Positions 11,585-22,481 of a stretch of DNA of 64,000 nucleotides are shown here, in pieces. The stretch covers positions 97,361,795-97,425,794 of the forward strand of contig OW386293.2 of NCBI GenBank assembly GCA_936432065.2, read 5' to 3'. Positions within the stretch are counted from its first letter, which is position 1, and every line of letters begins with the position of its first letter. A program made the position numbers and the translations under genes. This DNA is from Rutpela maculata (Eukaryota; Arthropoda; Insecta; Coleoptera; Cerambycidae). The notes under the pieces are model-generated. The model saw only the letters and a list, made by a program, of their open reading frames with translations. It was not told the origin of the DNA and did no database searches.

Positions 11585-13470
11585 AGAACCATCAGCAAAA
11601 TATGTATTTTTTATATTTTTGTTCTTATTCATTATTTGTCAAAAAACGCCCTCTAACTGTCCCTTTGACGTAAAAGTACCCATTTCTGTGGAGGTGGTTT
11701 ATTTAAGTACTGTCGTAATTGTCATTAGCGAGGTGGAGTCAATTTGACAGATAGGATTTCATCTTATATAGTCGGAGCAATAGATCTTTGAACTGACGTC
11801 ACTAATGCAGGTAGCAATCAAAGACTATCGCTTATATATTGGCATCTCACTCATTACAATCGAACTCCCTATAATGGATATAAGGATAGTCTACGATTAC
11901 GCACACTCGTCCTGCGCGCATTGGCGTAATTTCAGCATTTTTATTGGGTAGGCAAGAATTTTTCAGAGATAACCCCATAACCAAATGACCGAGGGGAAGC
12001 GAGTGCTGCAAAAAGTTAAACCATAGACAGGAAATTCGCCCCTGCCTAATTGTATTGAAAACCTTTGACGTAATTATCATACTTTTATTTTTTCTGGAAG
12101 AATTTCCGAATTCGCCAGATTTGCCTTTAACAATTTAAAGCTCTTTCAAAATATTGGGTGGGCAGTTGCCTACCTTTTCCCTCCCCAAGTTACGCCTATG
12201 CTGCGCGTTAGATTTGAGAATAATGTGACATTATGATATAAGGTCAGCTTTGTTACTGCAGTTTTTGGTTCTTTCATGTTAGGAAGAACATTACCTTATA
12301 TTATATTTTTTCCTCATTTGTAGCCTCAGAGAAAAATTCATATTTTCCACATTTATTAAAATTTTATCGTCATATTCACATATTTTGACAACACATATGT
12401 AATGACAGCACGATAATAATTTGAGACCAATTCACTGTTCCGAGTGAAGTAAACGAAAAAATAATTGTTTTATTTTTATTTTTTATTTTTTGTTTTTTAT
12501 TTTTTTTTTATTGTTCCAGTAGACACCGAGACGTCATTTTGTTTTTAAAAATTTACGCAGTATCAGTCGCGCGATTGAGGTAAATCTTATTATTCAAAAT
12601 CGGCCCAATCGTTTAGGTTCTACAAGTTAACACAATCACAGTGACATGCAGACACACATACATACAGATACGTTACTTAGTCTAAAAAGACAATTTAAAT
12701 GAAAGTGTGCTTGAACACCCTGTGCATCGAACACGAAGAAAAAGTTAAGCGATGATCCCTACAATATTATCATTATTAATAGTCTTAACCCCTCTATACC
12801 GACAACACATGCACATGTGGTTTTTTAAGCCCCGACACCCGCCTGTTCAATAACTCTCTATTTATATTTCCTCCCGGAGAGTGAGTTCTGTAAACATTTC
12901 CTTTCGGAAATATAAAAATGCCTTAAAAAAAGTAAAAATGAAAATAGCGCCCTTGTTCGATGCGTGACTTTTGCACCGAAGGGCCACGAAGGGATGTTGT
13001 AAGATGTTAAAGGGGAGTGACAACAGTGGAAGTGTCGGCAAGTTCGCAAAGCGTCCACATGTTAGGATTTATTAAGTGGCTGGCCCTGTAATTAATGGGG
13101 TGCTAATGGGTACTTTTTTTAAGTTAAATATATATAAACAAGACGCAATCATTTTTGTGTTGGAAACGCAGTATTTTTAAATTCATGCTAATCCAGTAAG
13201 CTTACAGGGAAATGAGATTGTCCCCGTACTAACTGCAAGAAAATACATTTTTGCGAAAATATTTACCAGAAATTATGCAGTATAAAAATTCAGTAAAAGG
13301 TAACCAACATTTATTGCAAAAAAACGAAAATTGCGATTTGTTCGAAAACAAAGCAGAGTATCTATGACTAGTGTGCCAGTTTTGATGTTAATGGATACAA
13401 AGAGATATTATTAAAATAATTTGTGGCTAATACTAGCCATACAATACAAACATCTTCTGACTCCAGTACT
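11585..13470. other. No gene seen
   Basis: Intergenic sequence with T-rich and A-rich runs, including a TTTTATTTTTTATTTTTT-type run near 12,470-12,510. A degenerate AGACACACATACATACAGATA run lies near 12,650. No protein family was recognised. Confidence 0.4.
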
Positions 13471-13471
13471 C

Positions 13472-14040
13472 CAGTCAAATAGGGAAAATTAGAGGAAAAA
13501 AGTGATAAAGGTTTGAAACTTCGCAGAGATGTTCATTAAGGCCCATTGTTAATGATACTAAAAGTCTCCAACTCTATCTCTTGCGCTCGCGCCGCCATCT
13601 TGGAAAAATGGCGCATTTTAAGTTTTTTGCTTATATCTCTCTAACCATTAGCGACGTCAAAATTATGTTGCGAATTCTATGACAACACAATGATATCATA
13701 TTTTTTTTTACGAGCGATTTTAACAATTTTTGATGAAATGCTATATATACACTTTGCTTTTATATTTCCAAAGAGTGTAATAATCGATATGAAAAAAATG
13801 CATATAAGATTTTTTGTTAAGAATTTTATAAGCTTTATTCTTTACACAAACATAATTTCGATGTCACTAATGGTTAGAGGGGCCGCCATTTTTCCAAGAT
13901 GGCGGCGCTAGCACAAGATATAGAGTTGGAGACTTTTAGTATGTTTAATAGTGGGCCTTAATGAACATCTCTGCCAAGTTTAAAAACTTTATCAGTTTTT
14001 CCGTCAATTGCTTCCGAAATTTCTTCTAATTTGACTAGGG
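13472..14040. mobile_element. Fold-back element F4 made of two inverted family S copies
   Basis: Arms of roughly 180-200 bp (13,472-13,680 and 13,850-14,040) are inverted copies of family S. Each has CCAGTCAAATAGGG-like outer sequence, a GAGATGTTCATTAAGGCCCA segment, CTAAAAGTCTCCAACTCTAT, a CGCCATCTTGGAAAAATGG segment and CTAACCATTAGCGACGTC (inverted in the right arm). The ~170-bp loop contains the rest of the family S sequence. The short open frame at 13,690-13,911 spans loop and arm and is not a gene. Confidence 0.75.
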
Positions 14041-14204
14041 TAAGGGTTACTTGATATAGACTATTCTATTATAAAGGTACTTTCAATGGTTTTTTTACAT
14101 AATTGAAGCGGTATTAAAATAATCACCAATTAAAAACGATTTTAATGAAGCAATTGTTTTAATACAGGGCATAATTTGCGAAATCATATATCTCAATATA
14201 TTAT

Positions 14205-14506
14205 GGTTCAATGGCTCAATGCTTACGAGTAAGGATTGAGATCAAGGGATCCCGGGTTCAAATCTTGGCTAGAGATTGACGTTTAATGTATTACTGAGAA
14301 GGAAGCAGTCGGCTCGACCACGATGAGCGAGATAATGCGGCTAGTCGCTGTTATCTCCTGAGTTTAAGTCTCAGCTGCGGCAGATGTTAATGTCGCAGGA
14401 AATTGTTGTTGTCTGCTGTGCATGTTGAATGGCGGAACAGTTATGGCTAAACTCTACCAGAAAGTTAATATATAAATGTTAATTTAAAAAAACAAAAAAA
14501 AAAAAT
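14205..14506 (+). mobile_element. tRNA-derived SINE, about 300 bp
   Basis: A box A-like TGGCTCAATGC and a box B-like GGGTTCAAATCTTGG lie about 45-50 bp apart, close to tRNA spacing. A ~190-bp tRNA-unrelated body follows (with GCGAGATAATGCGGCTAGTC), ending in an A-rich tail AAAAAACAAAAAAAAAAAA (14,487-14,505). This is the head-body-tail order of a SINE transcribed by RNA polymerase III. I did not find clear target duplications. It abuts a family R copy on the 3' side. Confidence 0.65.
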
Positions 14507-14559
14507 GTGTGTATGTGTGGAGGTTTTTGTTGGGTTCCAACTAGTAAGATTACCCACAG

Positions 14560-15065
14560 AAATTTCAGTAATGGGGGCGGCTGATGCCAAAACAAATTTG
14601 GAGACCTTTGGTGTATAAACACATACTAAATCACAGTTTAATTTGGTTCACCTCTCCAATAATGGGGTGGGGGTAATAGTGAGGGTAGCAGATGCCAACA
14701 AAATTTCGATACCTTGACCTCTTGTACATACATTATATCCCACAATTCTATGGGCTCTTACTAGCTTATTTTACCTATTTACCCCCCATTTATCCCCCAA
14801 CACTTCAACGAAATAGGATCAAAATATAATCTAGTTCCAGAAATCGCTATTATACATAGGTTTACCAAATCTCTCAAAATCATGAATCGTTCCAGAGTAA
14901 TCGTGTGCACAAGAAAAAGTTACAGACAAACCGACCGACAGATAGACAGAAATTTTTGTTCTGCTCAGACTTAAAATATTTCATGATATTCTAAGCCTAT
15001 TTGAACAAAAAGAATTTCAAAGTTTTTTCCACGATTACCATGCTTCCATGATGTGGATGTAAAAA
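14560..15065 (+). repeat. Dispersed repeat family R copy
   Basis: This shares with 60,440-60,960 the series CTGATGCC/CTAATGCC, ACATAC(A/T)AAATCACA, GGGGTGGGGGT, CTCTTGTA, ATAATCTAGTTC, GTTCCAGAGTAA.CGTG, a GACAGA run and a GATGTGGATGTAAAAA-like end. It lacks the conserved 5' part seen at 60,225-60,440. Confidence 0.65.
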
Positions 15066-15069
15066 TATC

Positions 15070-16440
15070 GTGAATAATTAGCATTAAACTCACTGGCAGC
15101 TTATTACTTACAATTCCTGGTAATTTAATTTGTTGGTCTCTCTTCAAAAAAACTTTTCCTTATGTGTAAGCAACACATTATATCCCCATAGTGACGTCAC
15201 TCTCATAGTTTCTCAGCTTAACGGCAGAGGCATACCGTTTAGCTGGAATCACCAATAGTTCAGAGTTTTCAAGATACAGAGTAAAAACGACATATTGGGT
15301 TCACACTTCAAGAATCTTTACAAATTCATATTCATGGTAGCTTTTGTTCATATTTTGTCATGAAGAATTAGCTCAAAAACTATAAGCACGCTTCTCGGAA
15401 ACAACCTGTATAACTAAGTTCTTATGCATGATATGCATATTGCACATATTATTATCTAATAACCAATGATCGGAATTCAATTCCAGTGGCGCATATAGGT
15501 AGGTATATAAAATTTTACATAAAAAACTTAAAGTTTGTTCTTTCTTACAAAACTAAATCGAAATTAAATATAATACGAACATACCTTACGAGATTCTCAT
15601 TTATTTTGGCATAATAGAATACATGTATACATATTTACAACTAATTATGTATGCATATTTTAATAAATCCTTGTAACGACGCACCTGAAATTAAACCCAA
15701 AATTCCGATCACTGCTAATAACATAAGCTCATATCTAAATTACATGTAAATTCAAGGTCGTTGAATATTATTCCAAAAATTAGGATTTTAAAAAACGGCG
15801 GTTTCAGCAAAATTATCTGGCACACAATTCCATTTCTAAGCAACATATAGTTAGTTTCTAGTGTATTATCTGTAGAAAAGTAAACTGCAAGCTGCCACTC
15901 GTTGACATTTCCTTTCTATCAACATTAACACCGACAAACAAACAACTAGTTACTCGAAAACGCTAATGTTTCGCAAAACTCCTTTATTTGACGAAATAAT
16001 TAGCTTCAGATGGATATTAAAATATCGAAAATCTCACTCTTGTTAACATTTCAGTGACATTTATCGGTAAGCTCGTTGTCTGGTGCAGCACATATGGCTC
16101 ATCGAGATACAGCATATAAGACTCAACAACACCGTTCGTCGCGTTACTCAATCGCCTAGGTGTTAGCCTCGTCCCAAATAAAAGTCACTGTTTTGGTTTT
16201 TTGTACGCGCCGCACGTCTCATAATCATGAATGCTTAATTAAGTTAAGCGAAAAGTTAATACTTTATTCGAGAGACTTAAGAGGATATAGAACTAGTATT
16301 ATAGAGAATGGCAGTTGTGGTTGGACGTTATTGTAGATTTTTCATAAAAGTTACAAGTATAAAGGAGTAATAAAACTAAGCTAAATTAATTAATTGGTTA
16401 TCAATATGATGAATTCAGCAATAGTATCTGTATTTATCCG
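15070..16440. other. No gene seen
   Basis: AT-rich intergenic sequence. An AACAACCTGTATAAC motif near 15,400 resembles the complement of the insect repeat-edge motif ACAGGGTGTT. No coding signature. Confidence 0.4.
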
Positions 16441-16444
16441 TATC

Positions 16445-16780
16445 GTTAATTTGGAATTCGCCGGATGTTGGAAAAGAAAATAAAAATGAGGTTATTCTCA
16501 CTTGTCGACGGTTTGAATAATATTTTATCCTTCCTCAGGACTACAATAAAATACAAATGTTAACTTGCTTTATTACAAACATAGAATAAATAAAAAAAAA
16601 TTTTGTAATAAATGTAATTTCAGTCTTTTTATTTATTCCATGTCGGTAATATTGTAAGTCATAACATTTGTATTTTATTGTAGTCCTGAGGAAGAATAAA
16701 ATATTGTTCGAAACGTCGACAAGTGAAAATAAACTCATTTTTAGTTTCTTATTCGACATGCCGATGAATTCCAAATTATC
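16445..16780. mobile_element. Fold-back element F5 with Penelope-like terminal motif
   Basis: Arms of about 110-115 bp (16,445-16,560 and 16,660-16,780) are inverted copies: TTGGAATTCG pairs with the GAATTCCAA side, CACTTGTCGACG with CGTCGACAAGTG, and GGACTACAATAAAATACAAA with its complement. The right arm contains CTGAGGA (16,686-16,692), then 17 nt, then GAAAC GTC (16,710-16,717). This is the order of conserved bases in a hammerhead ribozyme core and is often seen at ends of Penelope-like retroelements. The left arm has the same on the minus strand but with the GAAA changed to CAAA. Confidence 0.6.
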
Positions 16781-16802
16781 AATTTAATTATTCGGTAAGC
16801 AA

Positions 16803-17352
16803 ATGTACCTGGACGACATCAGTATTGTGAGCCGAAGAACAGAAACAGCAGAAGAAACATATTCAGAAATGAAGAGACAATTCAGGAATATTGGCTTGGA
16901 AATAAACACAACGAAAACAAAAATACTAACTCAAAAACGAGGAAACAGAACCACACATAACAATAGATAACGACATAAGCGCAGATGGAACGGAGGATAG
17001 AGAGATACTCAGAAGAATAACCCTTGCTAATAAAGCCTATTTCGCACTATCTCACATATTATCAAAAAACGTGCATCGTAACAATAAACTCAGAATTTAT
17101 AAAACAATTATAAGACCGTATGTTACGGAAGCAAAGCATGGATAATGACAGAAAAGATAAAAAACAAGCTGAGCATCTTTGAGAGAGGACTATACTAGGG
17201 CCAGTTAAAGATAATAATGATATATGGAGGCCCCGATACAACAATAAGCTATACCAAATTTTCGAAGAAGCCCCCCTCACAAAACATATTAGATTCCAAA
17301 AACTGCAATGGGACACGTGAGCAGAATGGAAGACAAGAGGCTACCGAAGCAC
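16803..17352 (+). pseudogene. Broken LINE reverse transcriptase, RTE/endonuclease-RT type (LINE-B)
   Basis: It starts within the RT catalytic motif (MYLDDISIVSR, the Y-x-DD box) and continues EEAETY-like text, then GLEINTTKTKIL. After a frameshift come LRRITLANKAYFALS, NNKLRIYKTIIRPYV and AWIMTEKIKNKL. Another shift brings GHVSRMEDKRLPKHTV. This order (ANKAYFAL, LRIYKTIIRPV.TYG, RW.GHV.RM) is typical of the insect endonuclease-reverse transcriptases of RTE-related LINEs. The endonuclease and the first half of RT are missing. It lies between fold-back F5 and an inverted piece of family R, and is a dead 5'-truncated copy. Confidence 0.75.
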
Positions 17353-17455
17353 ACTGTATAAACAATTATTTCCACATACAAAATTTTTTCATTGTGAGTG
17401 ACTTGGATAGAAAATCTGGATGTGGAGTAGTGATTCCTTGGGCAGCGGTTTGCAA
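17353..17455 (-). repeat. Family R, inverted 5' fragment
   Basis: This is the reverse complement of 60,225-60,320: AAACAATTATTTCCACATAC, CATTGTGAGTGACTTGGATA and CTGGATGTGGAGTAGTGATT all have exact or near-exact partners there. It shows that family R extends outward past the ACTTCCACATCCAG box. Confidence 0.75.
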
Positions 17456-18589
17456 TAAGCATTAACAGATCACATATAAACACTCCATACCGATTAATTT
17501 AAATATTTAAATATGAAAATCCCGATTAGTGCGGTATTAATTTTTTAATATTTTGGCTACCAATACCCGCCGCATTGTTCCATATCCTCTTAAAGTTTTG
17601 CGAGCGTTGAATTACCTATTTAGTAATAGCAATATAAATGCTATTGCTAATACTCGTACATCTGATATAGTAAAAAGTAAAAGGAACTAATATCAGATGA
17701 AAACGTAGAATATGGATGTCTCATTCTAGATTAACATTATACCTGATTGACAAACTTTCGTTTCGAGTTAATAGGATCTAAGGATTAAGGATATGTAACA
17801 ATGATTGTATTTATTCTAATCGAGCACATATAAGGATAATGTACTCGTATTTCTAGCGGAAGGGTGTCTGGTAAGCGTTTCTCCCAGATTATTATCTCGT
17901 TAACATGACAATGGCTTATGATGAGGTATTTGTAGACGTGATTTTAAAAATACATCGACTTCAAATGAGTTGTAAATTAAGATTGTATTATAAGTAACTG
18001 CTGCGCTTACAGCAGTTACTGCCTAGTAATGTGAACATTTTAGAAAAAGAATGATTGTTCCGTGGATTATACAGTGAGTTCATAAAGTACTGTACATGTT
18101 AATTTTCATTTTATTGCAAAATTCTGAAATTTTTGTTGTGCACATTTTAAAATCGAAACCGAGATTTGTATTTCGTACATTTTAAAATCGAATTCCACCT
18201 TTACTTACTGAGTGGTCCATGTTGAATGTCGTCTAATATTTTCTTAAATAGAACGTATTATGTACCATTTTTCCTAAGTAAGTGGAAAGTTGAATTAACA
18301 TTTTAAACATGACCCACTATGCTTCAGCCATTTAAGCTTTGCATCATTTTCTATAAATTTGAATTGCAATTTCTGTTATTATAAAATTTCAATCCTTCCA
18401 CGTTAATGATCACCCTTTTTAACCGACTTCTCAATTCGACCCGTATGTATGTTTTTTTTCATTCGTTCAATGATTACTCTAGCGTAGCTTAAGCGATTTC
18501 TGTCAAACCTGCTGCAAACTGTAGGCTATGGCGGTGGCCCCGTAGAAAAACACACTAGCGGGCATCAAATTGACGCGACACCAATTTAT
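17456..18589. other. No gene seen
   Basis: AT-rich sequence. The last ~130 bp (18,430-18,560) resembles the tail of the family S copy at 41,940-42,070: both contain GCTTAAGCGATTTCT.T and GCTATGGCGGTGG / GCTTGGCGGTGG. Nothing coding. Confidence 0.4.
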
Positions 18590-19013
<424 letters not shown>

Positions 19014-20405
19014 TTATGTAAAGAAGTCATCAAATACACAACAGTTTTTTCCTAGTAGTAATTTTTTCAATTTTTGCTTGAAAACACAGATGTTTTTTGA
19101 TGATTTAATGTCATCAGATAGGAAATTAAAACATTTACATCCAATGTAAAAACAGGTTGTTTGATAAAATGTTGTCCTGCAAGAGTTTGGCTGTAGTAGT
19201 CCCTTAAATCTTGTATTGTGATCATGGTTGACCTGGTTAGCAAGATACTTATGCTTATTTTTGTAAACATATAGGCATACTTCCAAAATGTACGAACTGG
19301 TTACTGTTAAAATCCTTAAATCTTTAAATATATTACGACAACTTTCACGAAATCCTAGATCCGCTATAATTCTTACGGCATACTTCTGCAGAATGAATAT
19401 GCGGTTTATGTATGCACTGTTTCCCTAGTTTAAAATCCCATACCTCAAACGACAGTGAAAATTTGCATAGTAGACCCTCAAAAGAATCTCACTGCTACAG
19501 TGCATGGACATAAATCGTAACCCGTAGCAGCTACTACGCAATTTACTACACAAACTGTCCAGATGATTTCCCCATTGCATATGCTTATCAAAAGTTACTC
19601 CCAGTATTTTTACTGAGTCGCATATTTCTATATCGCTGTCAGAGAGATTGATATCTATGTCTCTTTGCAAAGTGAATAATAATGTTTTTGTTTTATTTTT
19701 ATTTAAATTGAGCTTATTTTCTTCTGACCATTTAATTATATCTGAATACACTAGGTTAGCAGTATTTTCAATTTCATTTAGTTCACTAAGAATGTTTGTG
19801 TAGCCAGAATAACATATAGTATGGACATTTGATATTCCACTTAGGTATGTTATCAAATCATTTGCGTATATATTAAATAATAGAGGACTCAGAACAGATC
19901 CTTGAGGAACACCTTGTGTTATTTCACATATATCGTTAGACACCTCACGATTCAGTTTAATAATTTGGGTTCTATTATTGAGATAGGAAGAGAGAAGGTT
20001 TAATGGAATCCCTCTGACTCCATATCTTTCCAGTTTATTTAAGAGTAGTTTATGATCAACCATATCAAAAACACGGGAGAAATCAATCCTAAGGCGTACT
20101 GCTTCTGATCAAAGGCATCCACAAATAATTCATGGAAATCATAAAGCGCCGATTGTGTACTTTTATTTTTAGAGAAACCATGTTGAGAGGCAGACAGTAA
20201 ATTATTTTCGTAAAAGAAAGATGACAATTGATCTTTTAGGACAAGTTCGAAGAGTTTTGAGAAACTACAAAGTAAACTAATCGCCCTGTAGTTTTCATAT
20301 TCGTTGGGATCTCTTTTTTTGAACACCGGTTGAACAATAGCTAATTTAAATATGTCAGGAAAAGTTCCTGAATTAAAACATAGATTTATTAAGGGGCGCC
20401 AGCCG
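19014..20405 (-). pseudogene. 5'-truncated LINE reverse transcriptase (LINE-C, jockey/CR1-like)
   Basis: The longest coding relic outside the LTR element. Minus-strand order: LINLCFNSGTFPDIFKLAIV, FKKRDPNEYENYRAISLL, ASQHGFSKNKSTQSAL (RT fingers), IDFSRVFDMVDH (motif A with its Asp), GVPQGSVLSPLLFNIYANDL, ICYSGYTNIL where Y-A-DD is expected, LNLNKNKTK, KILGVTFDKHMQW, and the C-terminal HNTRFKGLLQP and FNFLSDDIKSS ending near 19,014. One frameshift lies near 20,100 and a stop after RYGILN at about 19,425; otherwise the frame is largely open. The catalytic Asp pair is replaced by Gly-Tyr, so the RT would be dead even if the frame were whole. Endonuclease and ORF1 are missing. Confidence 0.85.
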
Positions 20406-22470
20406 CGTTCTGCCATTTAATTATATAGAGGAAAACGTCTTTGGCATAAAACACCATAAATTCAATTTTGCCCAAAAGTCGCAATTTTGCTAATATTAAA
20501 CACCTACATCAAGGGCAAGTAAATTGTGGACTGACCGAACGCTATCTAACTTATGTAGTAGTAAGTCCTCATGAATGTATTTGAGTACGTGAACCGCCAC
20601 GATACGAGAACTTTAAAACGAAACTAAATTTTTTTTAGTAAAACATTTTCATGTTATAATCAGTCAGCCGTAATTACCAAATTACAACAAGTCTAAGACT
20701 TCTCTAAAAAGGCTTGTATTTGATTCTGGGAAGGTTTGCATGAATCTTTTCTACCTAATCGATCGTTAGCGTAAGCGCTGTCACTTGTATGATTTGAAAG
20801 CCATTTGCCTTAATTAGGGAAGGCGTGATTCTTGATATAAGAATTTTGCTATATCCATATCTGTTAAATAAACGGATTCTTTGAACTAATTGCATCTTAA
20901 TTGATCTTGAGACTTGTTGCTAGTCTACCATCCCTGGAACTTTCGTTTGGAAGACCGGATGTGTCGAGTTAACTCACATTAACACTCGGCCTTCTGGTTG
21001 CCTGACGGGAGTTTGATAGGGATTTTTTTTATGCATTTTTCTAAGAAATCCTCAGGTGTAGAGTCCGTTATTAGCAGACAAAAACGTGAGGATCACGTCG
21101 GAGGGAAATTCTTTGATTGGGATTTTTTATGCCAATATGTAATTAATCAGAAGGTATCAAAACCCTAAAACAGGAAATCACGTCCTAAGAGAGCGTCGTT
21201 AATGATCTAAAGTAGTGTAGCCTTAATCCACTACGGCTATCGAAATACATCTTATCTCGAACCCGTCTGGGAGTGGAAGAACCCTGCTATTGGCTTTCCT
21301 ACCATCGCTTTGTATGGACTACTCAACGCGCTCGACCAAATTGCGAGCCGCTGGGTGAATCTAAACTCGTTTTATGCGAGAAACCGTCCTTGTGCATGTT
21401 CATTGATTTTTATCATTTTTTTTTACTTACGGCGCTACGCCGTCTTTGTCAAGTTCATTGGTTTCGCCTTTTAGATGCATTACATCGTTAAAATTTTACA
21501 TTCAGTCTTTAGAACAGGACATTCAATGACCGTACCTTTATGGTCAATGTCTTTGGCGGAGGAATAAAATGGAAAATATTTTAATATTTTTCAAAGTACC
21601 TTTTTGGAGTACTTTTTAAACTAGTTTCGGCGTACTTTTGATAAAAATCATTTTCAAGTCCAATTTTGGCGTACTTTTAAAAAACTCATTTCTTCAAAGT
21701 CCAACTTTGAAAAAGTATACTATATTTTAATCCTTGCCTCTATATACTTTCACTCTCATATCCCGAATCAAAACATATTTTCCTAAGTGAAAATTCGGTG
21801 TTTCTTAGAATTTTCACCTGGTAGTTTCTAGTGCCTTATGAAACTCATAATGGTCCTTTTGGACTAAACTGCGGCTCTGAAGTCCCTCGGACTCTTGAAA
21901 ATGTCCTTAAATAAAATTTTTGCCTAATTCGAATTTTCATTCTGCTTTCGACTCAGGTCGATTCTGGAAGGTTTTGCAACAGCCCCACACTATCAAGCTG
22001 CATTTTGTGTAAGATGAACAAACACTGGAAACAATTTTATATATTACGAGCATATTCGAAGATTTGGCGGAGTCGCCGGTGATTTCAATTAAAAATTTAG
22101 TTCTCTAATAATGATAATTTTTCACAAGCAACAGGGCATTATTGTAACTTCCTATCATATCATATCCCATTTTGCAACGAAAAAGAGCCTTGCCTGGAGG
22201 CGAATCAGCTGAAGAATGGTTTCTACGACAACAGTATGAACTGACACTTTTATTGCGAAACTCGCCCGTTGATCAATTTGCTTTTACAAACAAGTTATAC
22301 AGCATGCTCTTGCTGTCCTTGTTTTCAATGCTGTTAAAGATTTCATTGCATGACTGTTTTTAATTGAGATGCGATAATGCCAGCAAATTTTTTGTAGATT
22401 TTCGTGAAACCTATACAATGGCGGAAACCGAAAAGTAAACGACCATTTGATATTGTATACTGTGGACTAA
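20406..22470. other. No gene seen
   Basis: Includes an internally repetitive stretch near 21,590-21,720 where TTTTGGCGTACTTTT-like units recur several times. No domain-bearing ORF was recognised. Confidence 0.4.
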
Positions 22471-22475
22471 AAGTA

Positions 22476-22481
22476 TATTAT
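22476..22481. repeat. Possible target duplication TATTAT (left)
   Basis: TATTAT directly precedes TAGTCCACGC at the left end of F6. The same six bases directly follow GCGTGGACTA at the right end (24,466-24,471). The local AT richness lowers its weight. Confidence 0.4.
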
